DNA from: Panonychus citri
Taxonomy: Eukaryota > Arthropoda > Arachnida > Trombidiformes > Tetranychidae
Assembly: GCF_014898815.1 (NCBI RefSeq)
Contig: NW_026515488.1
Coordinates: 271,144 to 335,143 of the forward strand
Length of the DNA: 64,000 bases
Direction: 5' to 3'
Below the pieces are notes generated by a model that searched no databases, was not told the origin of the DNA, and saw only the letters and a program-made list of their open reading frames with translations. The translations under genes and the position numbers were made by a program. Positions 52,701 through 64,000 of the stretch are shown here, in pieces. The stretch's first letter is position 1. The number at the start of each line of letters is the position of its first letter.

Positions 52701-55684
52701 CCAACCATATAATTACGATGAAGGGTAAGTTATCTAATCTTTTGATACCTTTCTCCCTCTCTATCAGTGATTACCTTCAATAAATGACAATCAATTACCT
52801 AACAATCATCACCATTAATCAAAAAAACGATCATTAGTTCAATAACCAATAAGTTACATTTCTTATACACATCAACTACAATTCAATTCTGCTCACTGAT
52901 TGATTAATATATTCAAATATTTGTCTCCTCATATTCCATTGTAATGTTTTCATTTTCTCAATCTGTTCCTCTTCCAATATGATAACTATGATGATAAATT
53001 CTGTAAAATTTTGTTCTAAATTTTGTTTATTTTTCTCCCCTAAATTTTAGACGTGATATCGGCTTAAATATAACCCAAATATTGGATTCATTTTTCTCAA
53101 GTGGTTATGATAAAAGAGTACGACCCAATTATGGTGGTCCACCAGTTAAAGTTGGTGTTACCATGCACATATTAACAATTAGCTCAGTATCGGAAGTTCA
53201 AATGGATTTTACAACTGATTTTTATTTTCGTCAAATTTGGAAAGATCCTCGACTTTCCTTCAAAGCAAGACCAGGTATCTCACAGATACCGGTTGGTGCT
53301 GAAGTAGCCGATAAAATTTGGGTACCGGACACTTTTTTTGCTAATGAAAAACAAGCCTATTTCCACGAGGCCACAACCAAAAATACCTTCTTACGGATAA
53401 GTCATGATGGTCAAGTGTTTCGGAGTATCAGGTAAAAGAAAATTATTATTTATATTATTTTTTTTATGCTCCCTCTTAATCCTCTTAATCCCCTGAATGA
53501 CCACTTTCTTTCTTAATCTGCAAACAAGAATAGAATAACTTATTTTATCCCACTTTTCTCTCTCTCTCTCTTTCCAAATTATCCAATAGGTTAACGGTAA
53601 CTGCAAGTTGTCCAATGAATTTACAATATTTTCCAATGGACAGACAAAAATGTAACATTGAAATTGAGAGTTGTAAGTGAATTTCAATTATCTTTCCCAA
53701 TGATTAACTTAATTACCTTTACTGATCACCAATTAACTGTACTTGTTTGCTATTTATCTTCTCATTTGTAGATGGATATTCAATGACGGACATTATTTAC
53801 AATTGGGTTGATGAAAATGCTGTTAGAATTGATAGTAATCTAATGCTTCCTCAATTTTCAATTGCCAGTAAACGTCAAAGCTGGAAATATGTACATTTAA
53901 GTACAGGTAAGTGGACCAATTAAAACAAATTACTGACCATCATTTGCCTATTTTCAATACTCGATAACCTTCAGTGTAAACATTAATCACTTACTCAATC
54001 CATTGGATTATATAAAAAAAGTCAACATCTATTAGACCAACAAGTTCAATTTAAAATCCCTTAATCAACGATAATTACAATTACTCTACAAACTATTTGA
54101 ACAACTTGTTTCTCCCTCAATTCATTAAAAAAACAAACATCACACCTTTCAACTCAATTAATTGAGATTCAAGTTTAATTAATCACTATACTAATTTGAT
54201 CAATAGAGTTATATAAGATGTGTTGTTTGATTTCAACAAATATCTTCCATTGATTATCTCAATTGAATTTTAATATTTTTCTTTTCTTTTCAATTCTTCT
54301 ATTCTTAGGAAACTATTCTCGTCTCATGTGTGAGATCCAGTTGATTCGTAGTATGGGCTATTATATGATACAAATCTATGTTCCAGCAAGTTTAATTGTG
54401 ATCATCAGTTGGGTATCATTTTGGCTTCACCGTAACGCAACTCCAGCTCGTGTCCATTTGGGTGTAATAACCGTTTTAACCATGACCACCTTAATGTCAA
54501 GCACAAACTCCCAGTTACCAAAAATATCTTATGTTAAAAGTATCGACGTTTTCCTTGGGACTTGTTTCGTTATGGTTTTTGCCGCTTTACTTGAATATGC
54601 GGCTGTTGGTTATATTGGTAAACGTATATCTATGAGAAAGAATCGTTTCCAACAATTAGCCAAAGCGGCTGAAGAGAAAAGACGTAAATTGGTTGAAGCG
54701 GCAGCCGCTGCTGCTGCAGCAGCGGCGGGATGTACCACTGCAGCTGAAGCAATTCATCACTCATCGGGTGACCAATCAATCAGTTTGAGTGGCGCTGGTG
54801 GTCATCATACAAATAATTTCAATGTTACTAACGCTAATACAACAACCACAACCACAACCAATAATAATAATACGAGTAATAATATTAGTAATAATAATAG
54901 TGTGAATATAAATAACAATAACAATAATAACATGTTAACATCAACAAATGCCCCTACAACAGTATCCATTGTACCTTCATCAGTGACCGGAACTGTTGGT
55001 GTTGGTGCTTCAACATCAACTGCCTCATCATTTCAACATTTACAACAACAACAACAACAACAACAGCAACTATTACTACATCATCATCATCATCAACAAA
55101 CAGGACAAAATCCTGTTGATTCAGCCTTGCATGGAAGTAGCCTAATTAGTAACAGTGTTTGTAGTGCAAGTGCCAATGTGGGTGTTAATAGTGTACCGAA
55201 ACACCAACAACACCAACACCAACAACACCAACAACAACATTCTCATCAACATCATCGTTCACAATTTCAACATCAACAATCAATTGGAACCTTAACAAGT
55301 GTCTCTAATTTAGGTGGTGGACTAAGTGTACCTTCAGGTCTAGTTACTTACGATTCGGGTGGTTTAGTTAGTGGAGGTAGTGGGAGCCTCATGATGAATA
55401 ATCCAGGTGAACTAATCAATTGTGGTGGACATGGAGGGTCAATGGGATCAATGCCATTGGGATGTTCAAGGGATGATCAAGATGAAACATTAATAACCCA
55501 TGTTGGTCACTATGCTACTCTGAGACGACCCTTATTAGAAAGAGGTGGCTCTGTGGGATCAACGTGTAGAGCATTGGCCAGTGGTCAACAACAAGGAGGA
55601 GGAGGTAATGTTGGTGGTGGAATGGGAGCATCACAAGGTGTACCAGCCTCAAGTCAGAAACAATTTTTAACTCATCGACCTCAG
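52540..55684 (+). CDS. Rdl: GABA-gated chloride channel subunit, RDL type (3' exon(s) missing)
   Basis: A Cys-loop receptor subunit of the main inhibitory GABA channel, in the plasma membrane of neurons. Exons are 52540-52724, 53051-53431, 53590-53672, 53772-53906 and 54309-55684, all GT-AG and in phase, giving 720 residues. Four successive ATGs begin a signal peptide; an in-frame TAA at 52,513 excludes an earlier start. The ligand-binding domain has YDKRVRPNYGGPPV, FYFRQIW (loop D), WVPDTFFANEKQ (loop A), the Cys loop C196-C210 (CPMNLQYFPMDRQKC), ESYGYSMTD (loop B) and LSTGNYSRL (loop C). TM1 (about 275-297), TM2 with PARVHLGVITVLTMTTL and TM3 (IDVFLGTCFVMVFAALLEYA) follow. The wording is RDL rather than LCCH3 or GRD. 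The pore differs from the insect consensus at 2' (Ala to His) and 6' (Thr to Ile). An intracellular loop of over 350 residues follows, with Ala, Asn, Gln and His runs. TM4 is not in the visible exons; exon 5 ends CAG|GTAAGC. Confidence 0.93.
54698..55684 (+). CDS. Rdl: Low-complexity TM3-TM4 loop of RDL (part of exon 5)
   Basis: This part of exon 5 codes 10 Ala (mixed GCN codons), then Thr/Asn-rich, nine-Gln, five-His and mixed Gln/His stretches, then Gly/Ser-rich sequence and YATLRRPLLERGG near the end. Drosophila RDL also has a Gly/His/Gln-rich loop here, so the region is variable but typical in kind. The frame stays open for over 980 bases and the mixed codons argue for a real coding sequence. 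A short intron hidden within the repeats cannot be excluded. Confidence 0.75.
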
Positions 55685-58600
55685 GTAAGCTCGAAAAACA
55701 ATTTAAATATTTTTTTAAACACATTATTCATTCATTTATATTTACACAATCGTTTGTTTGTATTTGCTTAAGAAAAAAACTCCAATATTATCTAATGTTT
55801 GCTCCCATTCGGTGAAAAAATGATACATTTCTTTTCATCTTAGTGAAGAAAATTGATCAGGATTTTATCAATTATCAAGCATTTTGCTCTTCAAATTCAA
55901 TTCTTAGCTTGTTTGCTCAATAATTGTTTGAGTTTTTCTCTATTCTTGTAAAGTTTTCACAATTCACATAAAAATTGATCTAAAAAAAGAAGAAACAAAA
56001 AAGAAATAAAGAAAACCAGGAAACAATAGAATATCTATCATGAACTTGAAAGATTATTTTCCAATTTCAAGAAGAATAAGAAAAATAATTCTTGGAAAAT
56101 AGTAAATATCTTTAAGATTTTTCTTTTCATTTTTTTTCTCCTCTCTTTTTTTCTATGATAACTTTTCATTCAATGTTCATATTTTTCTCTCTCTCTCACC
56201 ATGAACATCATGTTCCAATTGGTTATTTTCATTTTCTATCGATAGTCAATTGAGTGAATGTATTGTAAGGTTTCACTTAAACAACATCAATTGGAAAATA
56301 TTATTTCAATTTGTTTACCTGTAAAAGTCAAATGTTAATCATAAACGGACTCGATATTATTTCATATTACATTTATATTGTTTATTTTATCATTTCAAGT
56401 TTGTTGTCTTTTTTCGAGAACCAAACAAAAAATTTGAACTGTTCAGTAAGACGATAAAATTGCAATATATTTAGGTAAAGCCCCGAAACCTATTGAAATG
56501 CAAACAATTATCTCCGATAATCATTTGCAATTAAAAGATGTAACTTTTACTGATTCTCTCTCTTTTTTTAAATTCTTTTCAATTGATTTACTACCAATTT
56601 GATTTGAATCTCCAGGTTAATACTTGTATATAGAAATGAAGTATTGAGTATGAGATAGAGAGAGAGAAAGGCAGAGTGAGAAAGTGAGAGTGGGAATCTC
56701 AGGGAGGTAAAACATAAGCTTACTACCTTAAACTTGACAACAATTGATAAATTAAGAGAGAAAGAGAGAGAAAGATACAGATTAAGTTGGTGTATTGATC
56801 ATGGTGGAAATGTTAATACTCATGATGAAGAATTGGAAAAAATTATTTCATGATTATCGTAAAGTAAAATCGTCTTGTATCAATGAAAATTCTGAAACTG
56901 TTCACTATCAAAGTCAGTGTTAATCATCCATCTATTCTGTTTCCGTTTTCGTCTTTTTCCTGTTCATCTTCATCTTAATTTCAACTTTCTCACAATCAGT
57001 CTTCAATAAGGTTTCAATTTAAAGTACAAAGAATAACCCATCCAACCAAATCTTTCCGGTTGATAGACAAAAAAATAACCTACAAAACTACACTTTGTTA
57101 CCTTGACAACCTTTTTTTTCTCAATTTCTATCTCCCTTGCTATCATCCTTTACCCTGCAACAAAACCCACCGTTTCTAACAATCATGTTAATGAACAAGA
57201 ACATAACCAATGAAACACCATGTAGTGTCTTAAGTACAACAGTTGATCTTTATCAAGGAATCAGGAAGAAATGATTTTCAATCTCTTTGTAAATTCTTGA
57301 TGAAAACTTTGCTCATTCTCCTGAGTTTATATTAATACATTTTAAACATGAGAAGGAAAAACAATTGGTCATCACAAAAATATCATTACTTTCAGATTTT
57401 TTTCTTCTTCTCATCTTCCTCATATAAATTATCTATCATTTATCTGACATTCTCATGAATTTTCAATCTCTGTCAGATTTCATTTGAAACTTATCACAAG
57501 TAATCACAAGTATCTTTCATGCCCATGACTGAGTTTGTCATCTAATGAACAGAAAAAGATGACCATCAAAGGGAAGATGGAGAGAAAAAATCTAAAATTC
57601 CAATAAATTACTACAAATTTTTCTTCGTCTTCAGAGATGAGAAAAATTTGAGTCAAATGAATCCATCAAATTATTACCATGATATCAACTTTATTTCTTC
57701 CAAGGGAGCGAAAATTCTGGTTTATCCTCAACCATCTTACCTTTCAATAAAATGTTACCTTACGAAATGCATTTGAGAAAATAAATTCAACTCGAGTCCA
57801 CCCTGAAAGTGTTCAGAATATTGCAAAGTAGGAATCGTAACGTAATCACTGTAAATTGTATTACAGATTTACTGAAATATCCAGTCTCATGCTCTTTTTT
57901 CACCAGTTTCCTTTCCACTTTTCATCGAATTTAATATAGAAATAGATTGAGGAAGAGATAGAAAGAATAACTCCTCTTCATCAATTTCTATCAAGCTCAT
58001 CATCTTCTCAACCCAGTTCACATAAACACACACACATACACTCCCAACACTCATCACCAATGGACTACATCAATCAAATAAACCATCGTGCAAGGATGTT
58101 GATGTTTTATTGAAATTCCTCAAATAACCTTATCCAACTACCTTTTTTCGCCAGTTTTAACCTCATTCATATCATCAACCTTCATCATCCTTCCAACACA
58201 CCATCAAAATCATCTTTCTCTCAATCTTATTCTGTTTTTGATCCAATTTTATCTTCAATCTTTTTTCTGATGTCATCTTTTCTTTGCTCCATTTTCTTAC
58301 CTTCTTCAACCCATTCACAATTGCATATCGATAAAATTTCATGTATGAATTTATATCAAACTCTCTCTCTCTCTCCGTCTCACACTCACATTCATACCTT
58401 TGGTGATTTCCCATCTTTATGATTTAATTCAATTTCGCCAATAGTGTTGATAGAATTTTCCTGAACAAATTTTTCAACTTATCAAACAACCTAATCATTT
58501 GTTTTATATTATGTTCATCATGATAATAATACATTGAAAATTTATCTTTATTCAAAATTTTCTCCTCTTCTATTGTATTTTTATCGATAATATCACAGAA

Positions 58601-61600
58601 TTTATATCAGTTCCTCCACTTACTATTGTTTTCCTCCTTTCCAATAAATAATATTATCTTGCTTAGTATTAGATTTCACTCTTCATTATATAGTAAAATT
58701 TCACCATGGTAACTTTATTTTACTTATTAATGTTCACTCATTTTCTTATTCATTGTTTTATTTACCGTTTATAGTGAAAAGTATTGAAAGAATATTTCTT
58801 TTTATATATTACAATAAACTTAATCATTTAATCAAATTAAAATCATTAGATGATTTATCATCTTTTCCATTCGCTACAGTAATTTTAATAATTGATATTT
58901 ATTGAGCATGGAAATGAATCGATTTTATTGAATTTGTTGGAACTATGAATTTGCTATCATGAAATTCAGTTGAGTAAAATTATATTGTCACAGATTTTGA
59001 ATGTTTCTCATTGTGAATGAATTTTTTATCTCATATTTCTCTCTCTCTCTCTCTCTATTTATTTATTGTCTGTTTACATATAAATAGTATCAGTTTTGTC
59101 AGGATTCGACATCATCAGAATTTCATCATGATTTACATACATTATTATCATGATAATGGTGATCATTTTGATGATATCGTCATTATTTCCTCTCTCCCCA
59201 TTTCTAAGACGAAACATTTTATCCTTTTCGATCGTCTCCCGCTTCTCTCTTTTTTGAATATAATCTCAATTCTCAGTCCATTAGCTATTGAATTGATTTG
59301 TTACCATTCCCATTGACTGACAGCATCATTTATTCCTGTGAATAGTTTTATAATGAAGAAACTATTAGAAGGAGGCGTAAAAAGGAGAGAGAGAGAGAGA
59401 GAGATTATAATGATGACGCTTGTATGAGAGGCATAAAAGATGAGATAAAGGATAAGATGAAGAGTAGAGGTAGGAAGTAAATAGAATCTGTGAAAAAAAC
59501 ATATTTGTAACTATTTGTGTCAAATTGCTCAGAATACATTATTATCTTCCATTGATCATTTTTTCTTGTTTCGAATCTCTCACTTTTTTTCTGAAACAGA
59601 AAAAAAACTATCCAGAATCACCTCATCTTGTACCTTCATCTGCATCATATTTCTCAATTTATCACGTCTAAATCATCTTTTGTCTTGTGACGATAATAAT
59701 AATAGTAATGGAAGAACTCATAATAATCCAAATGGTGATTACTATTCATAAGAAGAATCAAAATTCTCATGTTTATCATGGAAGATGCAGTAAAAACATA
59801 AGAATAAGTAGATGAATTGGTGAGAATTTTTCATCTCTCCTTCCAATCCATCAGAGTGATGATCATATGAGACATTTTTCTCCATATTTCTCATGATTCT
59901 GTATTAATATAAGCTCTTAGTTTTGGAAATCCATCGATTCTCATAATCTTTATCTTTATTGTTCTTATTTAATTGAAGTTCTAATGAAAGATGGAAGATA
60001 TTTACGAAAAGAAATTCATATTTAATCCTAGAAAATGACAGTATAAAACGTGAACGATGATACAAATGCGAACGATAAATTTTGTAATATTATTATAACA
60101 ATTTAATCCATTCATAATTATAACAACAGTCTTGATTTTCAGAGGAAATTTTCATGTTTCTAGTAATAAACTGCAAGTTTATTTATGCAAAGGGTTATCA
60201 TTAAGCTCATCCAATTAAAAGGTTTATATCTCCCTTTTTATCATGAATTATTACCGCTTTATATTCATTTGAATTCAGATTCTCACAGATTTTGAGTCTT
60301 TTGTTGAAAATAAATAACTATCATGAAGCTTGAAACAAAAAAAAAGATAACAAAGTTTTCTGTTAATATTTTCATTAATTAAAATACTCATTATCTAAAT
60401 AGTGATTACAAACTCACAGTTAATTCACTTCTTACCTTAAATATCAATAGTTTATCATTGAACTTGAAAATTTCACTATCTCATTTTGTTAATAATTAGA
60501 TACTCAGTTTGTTTGGTTTTCATTTGAATTTATTTAATCAACATTATCAACTAATCATTTTTTTACTATTATAATACAATAAATGTATTATTAACCATCA
60601 TGATGGACACTGATTACAATACCTTAATTTGTTTTATTAAACACTAGGAGAAATAGAAACTAATTATCTATTTAAATTATACATTGTATTGTATTCATTT
60701 CGTAAACCCAGGTCTGAACATTAATTCGAAGTCAGATTGATATCTTTTTGATGATCTTTTGCTTTAAATCAAATCAAAGAATTGACATGATTTAATTTAA
60801 GTACTTAATTGGGCCGTTTTTTTATAAAATCAAATGAATTTTGTTTTTCTCTGGCAGTGTTGTTCAGACGATAAAAGACTATTTCAGTTTTTTTTTCTCA
60901 AAATAAGTTGAGAATGAAATGAGTTTTTATGGATAAAATCAGCAATTGCTCTTGGTGAGTCTCTTGATTCACCATTATCATAATTTGTAATCATTGTTTT
61001 TTTTGGTTTTGATATGTCTATTTACTGTTGGACAGATTTAATTGAAGTCAACAGGAATCATAAATGATCTTAGATGATCAGAATTCCCAAAATCGCATCA
61101 TGTTCATCAACATCCTAATACAAACAAACAATGAAAATGTTTTGCTTGTTTTTCCATCTCTTCTCCCTTGTTGTTGATTCTTGTTTTTTTCCTTTATTTT
61201 CCACAACCATTTTGCTAAAGCAAAAAAAGGCGGGATTCAACAAACAGAATTTATCATTGGTATCATCATCATCTTGTTCTTGGTCATCATCATGTTCATT
61301 CTTTCTCAGATCATTCTTATTTTTTTTTGTGATCATTTCAAAATATTTACTATCAGAATCTGCACTTTATCTCTTTCTCTCTCATTTTTCTTTCTTGCTG
61401 TTGGTCACTTCAATTTCATCCTCAATCCTCTGGCTTAACATTTTTTCATGATAATTCCAAGATAGTTATAGCCTGAGAAAGACTAAAAAAGTTTAGCTTA
61501 TTTAGAGATCTGAAAAGCTCCGATTTTGTACTCGAAAATCATTGAAAAAAATAATATAAAAATATCATCAAACTGTTAGTGACACTTTGATAAATGCTGA

Positions 61601-64000
61601 TTGTCCATTTAGTCAGAGTATAAAAAAAAGTAAAGACAAACCATTAACATCCTAATCATTTCAGCTTGACCATTGAAACAAACAAATGAACTCTCTGAAT
61701 ATTATCAAGCCTTTAATAGTATATAAGTAGTTTTTGTTCAAACAGAAAGATGATCATCTTCAATGTATTAATATTTTATTATCTAACTATTATCAATCCC
61801 AATATCATTACCATTATTATACTGTCACCATAATCATTAACATTAGTTTATCCTTAATGATTATCATACGAAATATACCTTAGACTAAAGTTATTTATCT
61901 TGTTTCACAACTCGTGGTCATTTATAACGGTCAAGTAAAGATAATATCTCGAACCAAGTTATATATAAAACTGCATTAGTTATTATTAATAATACATAAC
62001 CAATTTTTTTTGCTTTCATCAGAAATTGTAGTAATAATAACACAAATTCAATGCTTAATCTTTATGATGTAATCAGCTGATTACGATAATTATTATCATC
62101 AAGAAAATAAACCCCACCCAAGTGTAATATTATTATTTTCAATATGCCAATCAACAAGTTCTCAATAATCTCTCTCATCAAGTTGATTCTCATATCTACC
62201 TTTTGATGAAATTAATCATATCATTGGTTTAATGATCATGATTTTCTTTTCCTTCATCATTTTTCTTCCTCTTTCATGATTCCCTAACCTACTACTACAA
62301 TTTTCAGTAGCAAAAACCGTTTGTTATTGATGATAAATCACTTGGATAGTAAAGCAAAAAAAAAATAGGTAACACCAGTTTCCAACGATTCAGGAAATGG
62401 ATTTTCGAAGTATAAAATTGTTTGTTGACTTAATTTTTCCATTCTCTTTGGTTGATTCAGTTTCCCCTGAAATTGTTTAAACTCAGTTATTATTGATGCT
62501 TTTTTTTATCGTATTCAGAACAATAAAAAAGATTTTCATTTCTCACAATGATAATGATAATCATTGAATTCAACGGTACTGATGATGAAGCTCAGAGATT
62601 TTAAACTTGCAACAATAGGAAGTAAATTGAATTGAAAAAAACCTTCGTTAATTGCTATTGAGTTTACTTTTGGAAGAAGGAAATTACAAGTTAAATTGCT
62701 AATTGCGAATGTAATTAACTAATTTTGCAAACTTTCAATTTCAGAAAAATTGATCGAAAATTTCATTAAAGTTTATTCAGTGGACGATTAAAATTTTAGG
62801 ACAAATTGAATCAGCCAATGTAATTCAGAACATTGAATTCTCAGAGTGGATAGTTAAATACCAAATTATCTAACTACTAAATTATCGGGCTACTCAACTC
62901 ACATCCATAACCGATTCGAACTATTCATGATCGTGATAAAGATGGAAAATTCTGTCCCTAGTTGACTGCTGATTTTATTTGTGATTCTAACCGAAATTCA
63001 TAATAGCTAATCGTTATTTTTTTTTTGGTGAAATTAATAACCAAATTTTGACGATGATTAAAGTTCCAACTCAATGAATATCCGCCATGAATAATGGAGG
63101 TAGCCTTACGTGAACTTTTACCTATGTCTTATTGTAAAGAGTTGATAGAATCTCACCTTTCCCATTTTATCATTCAAGTCGCAATTTTGTTAATTTTATC
63201 CAATTTTTTTATCTCATCATCTTCATAGTGATTCCAATCCAACTATTGTTTCAGTTTCTATTGTTTTTATCATGGTATTCTCATGAGTCTCTGCCACTTT
63301 CCACTCACATTAACATTCATTATTTCACCTTCTTAACGTTAACCATTGACAATTGACTTTTAACCTTTATTATTATCATTGTTATCATTACAAACAATTA
63401 CAATTAAGAGTTGATTGACTTTTACTTTTCGTTGTTATTAATGTCACAATTTTATCATCATCATTATATGTATTAGCTTTGACAATTGTAACATTTAATT
63501 GTTAGTGAGATTGAAGAGTACAAAAAAAATATTGCTCATAATCATCAATCGTTATTGTTGACTATTATATCTAAGGTGGATAAGTGTTTTCCATGATAAT
63601 GATTATCAATAAAAAGATGAAAGAATTTTTTTCCCTGATTTAGAGTCTAATTGGAATAGAGATAAACTCTTGTAATTAGTTGTAATAATAAATTCATCGT
63701 TAAAAGATAATTAGTTTGATAATTATAATGACGGTGATAATTAGATTCCTATTCTGAAAACTCAACTTATTAATCGTCTACGGTTATTTGATTAAATGTT
63801 TCCTGTCAATTGTTGATCCTATTGTGGATCGATGATACTAATGAAATAGCGTATTCAAAGGATTCTGTTTATTATCTTGATTATTTGGCATATCAGATAA
63901 GCTCTCATGCTTTTATAATACAAAATGATGGAAACTTTTACCACAACTTTTCCTATCCTGTTCATTTTCTGGTTCAACCTGGAAATCGCTTGTATTTATC
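55685..64000 (+). other. Downstream of Rdl exon 5: intron or intergenic, no exon recognised
   Basis: A good donor (CAG|GTAAGC) opens this stretch. I searched for the conserved RDL TM4 exon (a D-x-YSR-x-x-FP-x-x-F-x-x-FN-type pattern) and found none on the + strand. So the last intron is probably longer than 8.3 kb. The stretch holds CT/GA runs (for example 59,385-59,404), ATG/ATC clusters and poly-A/T. Open frames such as those near 59,017-59,316 and 61,131-61,451 are low-complexity and unsupported. No tRNA or other RNA gene was seen. Confidence 0.5.

Noticed and set aside
54263..54308. Met start at 54,263 for the large open frame of the Rdl TM exon
   Set aside because: This part is intron: a pyrimidine-rich TTCTTAG acceptor ends at 54,308 and joining to the exon ending at 53,906 restores the conserved STGNYSR sequence.
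56475..56541. Short block after TTTAG at 56,474 as the next Rdl exon
   Set aside because: In the phase set by exon 5 it meets a stop within 20 codons and shows no TM4 similarity.
61115..61451. Open frames on both strands near 61.1-61.5 kb
   Set aside because: They are Ser/Phe/Leu-rich strings from CT/TTC/ATC repeats, with both strands open together as expected of simple sequence.
63928..64000. Hydrophobic frame at the right edge (TTFPILFIFWFNLEIA) as the Rdl TM4 exon
   Set aside because: FP...FN spacing is one residue too long, the preceding D-x-YSR motif is missing and there is no acceptor in the right phase; it looks like chance similarity.
1..64000. CRISPR arrays, tRNA/rRNA genes, bacterial-type operons
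   Set aside because: The direct repeats seen are dinucleotide or trinucleotide runs without unique spacers, no tRNA B-box with cloverleaf was found, and the three genes are spliced animal genes.

Overview
The window is AT-rich, intron-rich nuclear DNA from an animal. It is most likely a mite, and the best single clue is the GABA-gated chloride channel (Rdl) at the right end. Its pore helix carries histidine at the 2' position and isoleucine at the 6' position. From memory, spider mites (Tetranychus) have this pair in one of their Rdl copies, whereas most insects have Ala and Thr. A trombidiform, spider-mite-like source is therefore my best inference. Gene density is low for the compact Tetranychus genome, so a relative is possible.

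Layout. Positions 1-34,334 hold no gene I can support. They contain AT-rich DNA full of ATG/ATC trinucleotide runs, CT/GA microsatellites, a recurring AAAAAAGTTC-type motif and one degraded transposon arm (about 14.25-14.43 kb). Positions 34,335-47,506 (+) carry ten exons of a TMTC1-like ER membrane O-mannosyltransferase. Its 5' exons are not visible, one intron is GC-AG, and the TPR array is unusually short. The 6.3-kb third visible intron contains a 668-bp transposon-like element with about 190-bp inverted arms and TA target duplications. Positions 48,060-51,001 (-) carry a complete seven-exon, 824-residue NRF-6/acyltransferase-3 family membrane protein. It is tail-to-tail with TMTC1 and head-to-head with Rdl. 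Positions 52,540-55,684 (+) carry the first five coding exons of Rdl, from the signal peptide to a very long low-complexity intracellular loop. The last exon or exons (TM4) were not found before the window ends at 64,000.

The three genes do not form an obvious pathway: one glycosylates proteins in the ER, one is a multi-pass acyltransferase-like protein, and one is a synaptic anion channel. Their closeness looks like ordinary genome neighbourhood, though the NRF-like and Rdl genes share a divergent 1.4-kb upstream region. I found no tRNA, rRNA, CRISPR array or multi-gene system of a new kind. All gene models were made by reading splice sites by eye and checking that reading phase is kept across every junction.
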